Shown here: piece by piece, positions 1-5,168 of the stretch
Position numbering within the stretch: position 1 is the stretch's first letter
Layout: every line of letters begins with the position of its first letter
Assembly (NCBI GenBank): GCA_021793715.1
Contig: JAJYSF010000105.1
Coordinates: 1 to 5,168 of the forward strand
Source of the DNA: Actinomycetes bacterium
Lineage (GTDB): Bacteria; Actinomycetota; Actinomycetes; Actinomycetales; Microbacteriaceae
Length of the DNA: 5,168 bases
Direction: 5' to 3'
The notes under the pieces: generated by a model
Seen by the model: only the letters and a program-made list of their open reading frames with translations
What the model was told of the DNA's origin: nothing
Database searches by the model: none
Made by a program: the position numbers and the translations under genes

Positions 1-222
1 TCCGCGCGTGCGCAGCAGTTCGGCATCGACGCCGAGCAGCTGACACTTCAGATCCGTGTCATACGCGATGACGCCGCCGCGCATGCTCACCGATGCGCCG
101 GGAACATCGATGAGCGCGCTCGCCACGAGACCGCCCGTCAACGATTCGGCCGTCGCGATCGACCAGTCGCGCTCCACGAGCAACGCGAGCAGCTCGCGGG
201 CGTCACGGAGCGGTTCCGTCAT
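1..222 (-). CDS. cinA: CinA/PncC-family nicotinamide-nucleotide amidohydrolase, N-terminal part (C-terminus outside window)
   Basis: I translated this frame by hand: 74 open codons from the ATG at 222-220 to the window edge. The protein begins MTEPLRDARELL and carries the family signature AESLTGG at residues 25-31, then DVPGAS (39-44), RGGVIAYDTDLK (48-59) and LLGVDAELL (62-70). These match the start of the CinA C-terminal domain, whose members (PncC in E. coli) deamidate nicotinamide mononucleotide to nicotinate mononucleotide in NAD salvage. Ser27 and Lys59 sit at the conserved Ser and Lys positions thought to be catalytic. The signature begins about 25 residues in, so this is the stand-alone amidohydrolase form, without the MoaB-like domain of long CinA proteins. 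The start overlaps the pgsA stop (ATGA) and has no convincing Shine-Dalgarno sequence, so translation is probably coupled to pgsA. The family usually has about 160 residues, so roughly half is missing here. The family call is firm; the substrate is inferred from the family. Confidence 0.9.
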   Translation of the reverse strand, partial: MTEPLRDARELLALLVERDWSIATAESLTGGLVASALIDVPGASVSMRGGVIAYDTDLKCQLLGVDAELLRTRG

Positions 223-794
223 GTCGCCGACCGCGCGCCGCGTACCTGCGCGATGACGTAGTCGATGCCGCTTGCGATGGTGAGAAGCAGCACGGCCCAC
301 ATGAGCGCCCAAGTCGTCACCGCCCACGCGTCGATCCCGATGACCGGGTGGAGTGGCAGGAGCGCCCAGGAGAGCGCGACGCCCTGGAGCGCCGTCTTGA
401 GCTTGCCCATCCACGCCGCCGCGACCACGTGCGATCGCTGCACGACGAGGCGGTGCACGGTGATGCCCCACTCCCGGACGAGGATCACGACGACCATCCA
501 CCACGGGATCTCACCGAGGATCGCCAGGCCGACGAAGGCCGATCCGGTCAGCAGCTTGTCGGCGATCGGATCCCAGAGCTTGCCGAAGTCGCTGACGATC
601 TCGTCGCGGCGGGCAAGCCATCCGTCGACCCAGTCGGTCGAGATCGCGACGATGAACAGGACCGCGGCCGCGATTCGGACGCCGAACTGCGTCTCCCCCA
701 GCCATCCGCCGATGAGCAGGAGGATGAAGAAGAGAACCGCAAGCGGGATCCGAGCGATCGTGATCGCGTTCGGAAGCTGGGGGTGGATCGCCAT
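219..794 (-). CDS. pgsA: CDP-diacylglycerol--glycerol-3-phosphate 3-phosphatidyltransferase (PGP synthase)
   Basis: This integral membrane enzyme transfers a phosphatidyl group from CDP-diacylglycerol to glycerol-3-phosphate. The product, phosphatidylglycerophosphate, is the precursor of phosphatidylglycerol and cardiolipin. The full CDP-alcohol phosphatidyltransferase motif D-x2-DG-x2-AR-x8-G-x3-D-x3-D is present without a gap: D54, D57, G58, A61, R62, G71, D75 and D79. The four Asp residues bind the metal ions. The N-terminal PNAITIARIPLAV (residues 8-20) and the motif ending DPIADKLL are typical of PgsA rather than of phosphatidylinositol-phosphate synthases. Hydrophobic segments lie near residues 10-31, 39-53, 83-94, 97-108, 133-147 and 158-182, fitting the six-helix fold. 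At 191 residues it has normal length (E. coli PgsA has about 182). The start lies 12 bp after the ftsK stop in the same frame, with no strong Shine-Dalgarno, which suggests translational coupling. Actinobacteria carry several paralogues of this fold, so cardiolipin synthase is a less likely alternative. Confidence 0.93.
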   Translation of the reverse strand: MAIHPQLPNAITIARIPLAVLFFILLLIGGWLGETQFGVRIAAAVLFIVAISTDWVDGWLARRDEIVSDFGKLWDPIADKLLTGSAFVGLAILGEIPWWMVVVILVREWGITVHRLVVQRSHVVAAAWMGKLKTALQGVALSWALLPLHPVIGIDAWAVTTWALMWAVLLLTIASGIDYVIAQVRGARSAT

Positions 795-797
795 GAA

Positions 798-808
798 GAC
801 AGTCTGTC
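798..808. repeat. Short palindrome GACAGTCTGTC at the ftsK-pgsA junction
   Basis: Two 5-bp arms flank a single central base. The palindrome overlaps the ftsK stop codon and fills most of the 12-bp gap before pgsA. A one-base loop cannot form an RNA hairpin without opening pairs, so any role would be as a DNA site. A palindrome this short can easily arise by chance. Confidence 0.2.
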
Positions 809-3599
809 AGTCGCGACCCGTGAGTCCCCAGGCGTCCTCGTCGTCGCTGACCTCGACCGTCGGCATGCCGTCGAACTGCGCCTCGATCGGGTCGGTCTCT
901 GCGCTCGCGACGGGGGCCGTCTGCGGCACGTCACCTGCCTCCGGCGCGGCGGGCGCGGAGGGAGCCGAAGCCGGCGGCTGCTGACCCTTCAGGCGCGCCA
1001 GGACGTTCGGGAGCTGATCCGGCGTCACAAGGACATCTCGCGCCTTCGATCCCTCCGAGGGACCGACGATCTCGCGCGACTCCAGCAGGTCCATGAGCCG
1101 ACCGGCTTTCGCGAAGCCGACGCGGAGCTTGCGCTGCAGCATGGACGTGGAGCCGAACTGGCTCGACACGATCAGCTCGGTCGCCGCGAGCAGCACCTCG
1201 AGGTCGTCGCCGATGTCCTCGTCGATCTCCTTCTTCGGTGCTTCGATCGCCTCCGCGACGTCCGCCCGATACTCCGGACGCGCCTGGCCGGTGACGTGCT
1301 TGACGACCGAATCGATCTCGTTCTCGGTCACCCACGCGCCCTGGAGGCGGAACGGCTTGCCCGAGCCCATCGGAGAGAACAGCGCGTCGCCCTGCCCGAT
1401 GAGCTTGTCGGCGCCCGCCCCGTCGAGGATGACACGGGAGTCGGTCACGCTCGTCACCGCGAATGCGAGGCGCGAGGGGACGTTGGCCTTGATGAGCCCC
1501 GTCACGACGTCGACCGAGGGTCGCTGCGTCGCCAGCACGAGATGGATTCCGGACGCGCGCGCGAGCTGCGTGATGCGCACGATCGAGTCTTCGACGTCAC
1601 GCGGTGCGACCATCATGAGGTCGGCCAGCTCATCGACGACGACGAGCAGGTACGGGTAGGGCTTGAGAACGCGCTCGGATCCCGCGGGCAGCTCGATCTC
1701 TCCCGCGACGACCGCGCGGTTGAAGTCGTCGATGTGGCGGTATCCGAACGACGCGAGGTCGTCGTACCGCATGTCCATCTCCTTCACGACCCACTGCAGC
1801 GCTTCGGCCGCCTTCTTCGGGTTCGTGATGATCGGCGTGATCAGGTGAGGCACACCCGCGTAGCTCGTGAGCTCGACGCGCTTCGGGTCGATCAGCACCA
1901 TCCGCACGTCGCTCGGCTTGGCGCGCATGAGCAGGCTCGTGATCATCGAGTTGACGAAGCTCGACTTACCGGATCCGGTGGAGCCGGCGACGAGAAGGTG
2001 CGGCATCTTCGCGAGGTTCGCGACGACGAAGCCGCCCGAGACGTCCTTGCCGACACCGATCGTCAACGGGTGCGTCGACTTCTGCGATGCCGGCGAACGC
2101 AGGACGTCGCCGAGCGCGACCGTCTCGCGGTCGATGTTGGGGATCTCGATGCCGATCGCGCTCTTGCCGGGGATCGGTGCGAGGATCCGGACGTCGTTCG
2201 ATGCGACCGCGTAGGAGATGTTGTTGGACAGTTGCGTGATCTTCTCGACTTTGACGCCGGGGCCGAGCTCGACCTCGTACTGCGTCACCGTCGGGCCGCG
2301 CGAAAAACCGGTCACCGAGGCGTTGACCTTGAATTCCTCGAACACCTTCTCGATCTGGGCGACCATCCGGTCGTTCGCCTCCGAGCTCACGACAGCAGGG
2401 GGTCCGGCCGCGAGCGAGGCTGGCGACGGCAGCACGTACGGCGACTCGGGTGGCTGCGGGCCGCGCGCTCCCGGGCCATCCGTACCGAACCCGGAGAACC
2501 CGCCGAGCTCGCCGTCGAGACCCTCGTCGCCGTCGCCGACGAGACCGAGGTGGGCATCCTCGCCGTTCTGCGCACGCAGACGGGCGAGCGCCGGGTCGTC
2601 GAGCACCTGCGTGGCCTGATCAGTCGTGGGCGCGTCATCGATCTCGACGACGGACTGGTCGTAACCCCGGTCGTCCTGCTCGCCGAGCAGCTCGGTGAGC
2701 TGCTGCGGATCCGTGACGCCGTCGACGTCCTCCTCGCGGCCTGACGCGTTGCGTCGCCACCACGGAAGCTCGTCGGCGCCGTCGAACAGCTGCTCGTCGT
2801 CCTTCTTCTTGCGACCGCGACGCTTCCGCGCCGGCTTCTCGTCGAGGACCTTCGTCGCCGTCTGGTCTTCGGAGGTCGACTCGTCGACAGGCTCAGCGTC
2901 GAACATCCATGCGTACAGCTCGCGCAGGCGCCGGCCGATGCGGTTCGGCGGGGTCTTGGTGATGATCAACAGGCTCAGTGCGATGAACACACCGAGCACG
3001 ACGTAGGCGCCGATCGGCGTCACGAGGAGCCCGAGGGGCTCGCCGACCATCCAGCCGAACAGGCCGCCCGATTCGCTGAGCGACGGCATGCCATCGACAG
3101 GCGCGGGTCGCAGCAGCGCGAGATGGCAGATGGCCGCGACCGAGATGGTCAGCAGCGCGAATCCGATGCCGACGCGACCGTTGTCGTTGACGGTCGCCGG
3201 ATGACGGAACAGCCAGCCCGCCAGCAGCAGGAGCAGCACGGGGAAGACGAACGCCGTCCGGCCGATGAGTCCGCCGAACGTGTACGCGCTGATGCCGGCG
3301 GCCACCTCGTTGCCGATGAAGAACCATTCCGTGACGGCTCCCGCCACCGCGAGCAGCACCAGCAGCAGCGGGAAGCCGTCGCGACGGTCGTCCTTCGCCA
3401 GGGTCTCCGAGCCGAAGGCGCGGAACAGACCGCCGACGGCCCGTGCGATGCCGTTCCAGGCACGCACGGGCACGGCCGGCCGATCGGGATCGTCGATGTG
3501 GTTCTTGGGCGCGGGCGCAGATCGCTTCGACGCGCCTCGTGCGGAGGCGCGCGATTCGTTCTGCGCGTTCTTCTTGGGCGCGGTTGACGAACGGGCCAT
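807..3599 (-). CDS. ftsK: FtsK/SpoIIIE-family DNA translocase
   Basis: This septum-located, ATP-driven DNA pump clears and aligns the chromosome ends at division. The 930-residue protein has a basic cytoplasmic N-terminus (1-75), four predicted membrane helices near 76-95, 114-131, 143-163 and 192-213, and a hydrophilic linker (about 214-405). The linker has a basic patch (258-266), a PWWRRN motif (279-284) and long acidic stretches. The motor domain spans about 406-790, with Walker A GSTGSGKS (539-546), Walker B LLVVVDE (651-657), and the family-specific [16 protein letters not shown] (680-695) and [19 protein letters not shown] (720-738). A winged-helix gamma domain lies near 799-860, followed by a Pro/Ala-rich and then acidic tail ending DAWGLTGRD. 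Length is close to mycobacterial FtsK and well below E. coli FtsK (1329). All motor motifs are intact. The ATG lacks a Shine-Dalgarno but follows a -10-like hexamer by 7 nt, suggesting a leaderless message. The membrane helices favour FtsK over a soluble conjugative translocase. Confidence 0.97.
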   Translation of the reverse strand: MARSSTAPKKNAQNESRASARGASKRSAPAPKNHIDDPDRPAVPVRAWNGIARAVGGLFRAFGSETLAKDDRRDGFPLLLVLLAVAGAVTEWFFIGNEVAAGISAYTFGGLIGRTAFVFPVLLLLLAGWLFRHPATVNDNGRVGIGFALLTISVAAICHLALLRPAPVDGMPSLSESGGLFGWMVGEPLGLLVTPIGAYVVLGVFIALSLLIITKTPPNRIGRRLRELYAWMFDAEPVDESTSEDQTATKVLDEKPARKRRGRKKKDDEQLFDGADELPWWRRNASGREEDVDGVTDPQQLTELLGEQDDRGYDQSVVEIDDAPTTDQATQVLDDPALARLRAQNGEDAHLGLVGDGDEGLDGELGGFSGFGTDGPGARGPQPPESPYVLPSPASLAAGPPAVVSSEANDRMVAQIEKVFEEFKVNASVTGFSRGPTVTQYEVELGPGVKVEKITQLSNNISYAVASNDVRILAPIPGKSAIGIEIPNIDRETVALGDVLRSPASQKSTHPLTIGVGKDVSGGFVVANLAKMPHLLVAGSTGSGKSSFVNSMITSLLMRAKPSDVRMVLIDPKRVELTSYAGVPHLITPIITNPKKAAEALQWVVKEMDMRYDDLASFGYRHIDDFNRAVVAGEIELPAGSERVLKPYPYLLVVVDELADLMMVAPRDVEDSIVRITQLARASGIHLVLATQRPSVDVVTGLIKANVPSRLAFAVTSVTDSRVILDGAGADKLIGQGDALFSPMGSGKPFRLQGAWVTENEIDSVVKHVTGQARPEYRADVAEAIEAPKKEIDEDIGDDLEVLLAATELIVSSQFGSTSMLQRKLRVGFAKAGRLMDLLESREIVGPSEGSKARDVLVTPDQLPNVLARLKGQQPPASAPSAPAAPEAGDVPQTAPVASAETDPIEAQFDGMPTVEVSDDEDAWGLTGRD

Positions 3600-3606
3600 G
3601 GGATCT

Positions 3607-3629
3607 ACGGTACGTCCGACCCCGGACGA
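3607..3629 (-). promoter_or_regulatory. Candidate leaderless promoter of ftsK, with weak resemblance to the DNA-damage (PafBC-type) promoter
   Basis: Read on the minus strand, TACCGT (3612-3607) fits the actinobacterial -10 consensus TANNNT. It ends 7 nt before the ftsK ATG, the spacing expected if transcription starts at the A of ATG. No purine-rich Shine-Dalgarno lies in front of that ATG, which supports a leaderless message. Exactly 8 nt further upstream, TCGTCCGGG (3629-3621) matches the mycobacterial RecA-independent damage promoter TTGTCRGTG-N8-TANNNT at 6 of 9 positions. It misses the T of the central TGTC. No good TTGACA-like -35 is evident. The -10 hexamer and its spacing are read directly; promoter function and any damage control are inference. 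Confidence 0.35.
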
Positions 3630-3632
3630 ACC
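3609..3632 (-). repeat. Inverted repeat (possible operator or mRNA hairpin) between rnj and ftsK
   Basis: On the minus strand the arms are GGTTCGTCCG and CGGACGTACC around a GGGT loop. That gives 6 consecutive G/C-rich pairs, one T-T mismatch, then 3 more pairs. It lies 9 bp upstream of the ftsK ATG and overlaps the candidate -10 hexamer. No run of T follows it, so it is not a standard intrinsic terminator. It could be a repressor operator for ftsK, a U-less terminator or mRNA 3'-end hairpin for rnj, or a structure limiting ftsK translation on read-through transcripts. The pairing is seen directly; the function is not known. Confidence 0.45.
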
Positions 3633-3659
3633 CAGGGAGGACGCGCACGGGAGGCCCCG

Positions 3660-3681
3660 ATCGCTGTCAGATAGCGGCGAT
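3660..3681 (-). repeat. Weak inverted repeat directly after the rnj stop codon
   Basis: On the minus strand, starting at the last base of the rnj TGA, ATCGC pairs with GCGAT. The stem has 5 bp, then a C-A mismatch and one more G-C pair around an 8-nt loop. No T-run follows. It might protect the rnj 3' end or be chance; the stem is short. Confidence 0.2.
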
Positions 3682-5168
3682 CAGGCCTCGATCACGAGCG
3701 GCACGATCATCGGGCGACGGCGCAGGCGCTGGCCCACCCACCGTCCGATCGTGCGACGCATCGTCTGCGACAGCGCGTGATTGTCTCGCACGCCCTTCTC
3801 GGCCGCCTCCTCGAGCGCGGCGACGATCTTGGGCTTGATCTTGTCGAACACTCCTTCGTCTTCGGCGACACCGCGCGCGTGGATCTCGGGGCCCGTGATG
3901 ATGCGCCCCGTCTTCGAGTCCATGACGACGATGACCGAGACGAACCCCTCCTCGCCGAGCACGCGGCGGTCCTTGAGGTCGGCGTCGGTGATCGTCCCGA
4001 CCGACGAGCCGTCGACGTACACGAAGCCGAGATCGAGCTGGCCCGACACCCACGCCTCGCCGTCCGTCAGGTCGATGGACGTGCCGTTCTCGATGATGAA
4101 CGTGGCGTCCTCGGCGATGCCGGTCTGGTGCGCGAGCTGGGCGCTCGCGGTGAGGTGACGGAACTCGCCGTGCACGGGGATGACGTTCTTCGGGCGCAGG
4201 ATGTTGTAGCAGTACAGCAGCTCGCCGGCGGCCGCGTGACCGGACACGTGCACCTTCGCGTTCGCCTTGTGCACCACGTTCGCTCCGAGCTTCGTGAGCC
4301 CGTCGATGACCCGGTACACGGCGTTCTCGTTGCCGGGGATCAGGCTCGAGGCGAGGATGACCGTGTCGCCCTCGCCGGGCTCGATCACGTGGTCGAGGTT
4401 CGCCATGCGACTCAGGACCGCCATGGGCTCGCCCTGCGACCCCGTGGACATGTACACGATCTCGTTGTCCGGGATATCGTGCGACTTCTTGTAGTCGACG
4501 AGCGTTCCCGCGGGCACCTCGAGGTAGCCGAGCTGCTGCGCGATCGTCATGTTGCGCACCATCGACCGACCGAGCAGCGCCACACGCCTGCCGTTGGCGT
4601 GCGCGGCGTCGATCACCTGCTGCACACGGTGGACGTGGCTCGCGAAGCTCGCGACGATGACGCGCCCCGTGGTCTTGGACATCACCTGGTCGATGACCGG
4701 TCCGATGTCGCGCTCGGTGGGGGTGAAGCCCGGCACGTCGGCGTTCGTCGAGTCGGGGAGGAAGAGGTCGACGCCCTCCTCCCCCAGGCGCGCGAACGCA
4801 CGCAGGTCGGTGAGCCGCCCGTCGAGCGGGAGCTGGTCCATCTTGAAGTCACCCGTGTGCAGCACGAGGCCGGCATCGGTGCGGATCGCGACGGCCAACG
4901 CGTCCGGGATCGAGTGGTTCACCGCGATGAACTCGAGCCCGAACGGACCGACGTCCAGCGTCTCGTCCTCACGGACGAGCTGCGTGTTCGGCGTGATCCG
5001 GTGCTCCTTGAGCTTCGCGGAGATGAGCGCGAGCGTCAGCTTCGAGCCGTAGATCGGAATGTCCGCCCGCATGCGGAGCAGGTACGGCACGGCGCCGATG
5101 TGGTCCTCGTGGCCGTGCGTGAGGACGAGGCCGACGACGTCATCGAGGCGATCGCGCAGCGGCTCCAT
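3681..5168 (-). CDS. rnj: Ribonuclease J, lacking the N-terminus at the window edge
   Basis: RNase J is a zinc-dependent 5'-3' exoribonuclease and endonuclease acting in mRNA decay and rRNA maturation. The visible 495 residues (counted from the edge) contain HGHEDH (18-23), NHSIPDA (84-90) with H85, HTGDFK (104-109) with D107, DSTN (139-142), the beta-CASP motif VSGHAAAGE (308-316) with H311, and PVHGE (331-335) with H333. Spacing between these residues matches B. subtilis RNase J1 (recalled H74/H76/D78/H79, H142, D164, H368, H390) with a constant offset of 56-57. So every catalytic ligand is present and about 55-60 residues are missing. The Met codon at 5168 aligns inside the family, just before the first histidine motif, and is not the true start. 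The C-terminal domain runs from about residue 375 to the end (RRPMIVPLVIEA), as is typical of actinobacterial RNase J. An 81-bp gap separates it from ftsK. The upstream neighbour is unseen; dapA is usual in relatives. Confidence 0.97.
   Translation of the reverse strand: MEPLRDRLDDVVGLVLTHGHEDHIGAVPYLLRMRADIPIYGSKLTLALISAKLKEHRITPNTQLVREDETLDVGPFGLEFIAVNHSIPDALAVAIRTDAGLVLHTGDFKMDQLPLDGRLTDLRAFARLGEEGVDLFLPDSTNADVPGFTPTERDIGPVIDQVMSKTTGRVIVASFASHVHRVQQVIDAAHANGRRVALLGRSMVRNMTIAQQLGYLEVPAGTLVDYKKSHDIPDNEIVYMSTGSQGEPMAVLSRMANLDHVIEPGEGDTVILASSLIPGNENAVYRVIDGLTKLGANVVHKANAKVHVSGHAAAGELLYCYNILRPKNVIPVHGEFRHLTASAQLAHQTGIAEDATFIIENGTSIDLTDGEAWVSGQLDLGFVYVDGSSVGTITDADLKDRRVLGEEGFVSVIVVMDSKTGRIITGPEIHARGVAEDEGVFDKIKPKIVAALEEAAEKGVRDNHALSQTMRRTIGRWVGQRLRRRPMIVPLVIEA

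Noticed and set aside
348..2744. A 798-codon open frame on the plus strand, opposite ftsK and pgsA
   Set aside because: It is codon-aligned with both minus-strand genes, so it stays open simply because those genes lack TTA, CTA and TCA codons, which are rare in GC-rich genomes. Its product is an Arg/Asp-rich sequence with no recognisable domain, while the minus strand encodes well-conserved proteins.
3219..3372. CAG/AGC-rich triplet runs resembling microsatellites
   Set aside because: On the coding strand these are CTG/CTC leucine codons in the FtsK membrane helices, not a separate repeat.
3609..3632. Classical rho-independent terminator for rnj
   Set aside because: The stem is adequate but no T-run follows; the next bases on the gene strand are GTAGATCCC leading directly into the ftsK start.
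2893..3648. A 251-codon minus-strand frame overlapping the ftsK start
   Set aside because: It is out of frame with ftsK, Arg-rich, and lies over the FtsK membrane domain. It is a shadow of GC-rich coding.
3635..3654. Direct repeat GGGAGG (3635-3640 and 3649-3654) in the rnj-ftsK gap, considered as a KOPS-like or Shine-Dalgarno element
   Set aside because: It is only 6 bp, does not match GGGNAGGG, and is a CCTCCC run on the gene strand, so it cannot act as a ribosome binding site for ftsK.
3600..3680. A LexA/SOS box of the actinobacterial GAAC-N4-GTTC type upstream of ftsK
   Set aside because: No such paired half-sites occur in the gap; only an isolated CGAAC half-site is present.
3681..5168. 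Treating the Met codon at 5168 as the true start of RNase J (495 residues)
   Set aside because: The residue spacing to B. subtilis RNase J1 shows that about 55-60 N-terminal residues are missing, including the usual glycine-rich beta strand region. The gene continues past the window edge.

Overview
The window comes from a GC-rich actinobacterial chromosome. The protein sequences most resemble Microbacteriaceae, such as Microbacterium. That placement rests on recalled family resemblance and gene order, not on a search. All four genes lie on the minus strand and fill almost the whole window, so the transcription order runs from high to low coordinates: rnj (RNase J, N-terminus outside the window), ftsK (DNA translocase), pgsA (phosphatidylglycerophosphate synthase), and a CinA/PncC-type amidohydrolase gene (C-terminus outside the window). 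This is a conserved core block. In related actinobacteria dapA often precedes rnj, and clgR/recA/recX often follow cinA; neither flank is visible here.

Layout: 3681-5168 is RNase J with all metallo-beta-lactamase and beta-CASP catalytic motifs intact. 3600-3680 is the only real intergenic gap (81 bp). It holds a near-perfect dyad and a TANNNT -10-like hexamer placed as in a leaderless promoter for ftsK. 807-3599 is a complete 930-residue FtsK with a four-helix membrane domain, a charged linker of about 200 residues, a RecA-like motor and a winged-helix gamma domain. 795-806 is a 12-bp gap with no clear ribosome binding site. 219-794 is pgsA, and its stop overlaps the start of cinA by ATGA. 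1-222 is the first 74 codons of cinA.

The genes do separate housekeeping jobs: RNA decay and maturation, chromosome translocation at the septum, anionic phospholipid synthesis, and pyridine nucleotide salvage. The tight spacing from ftsK to cinA implies one transcript with coupled translation, while rnj may be transcribed separately or read through. I see no mobile element, RNA gene, CRISPR array or unknown gene. I do not find a previously undescribed system. The points most worth a second look are the control region before ftsK and the divergence of likely DNA-contact residues in the FtsK gamma domain.
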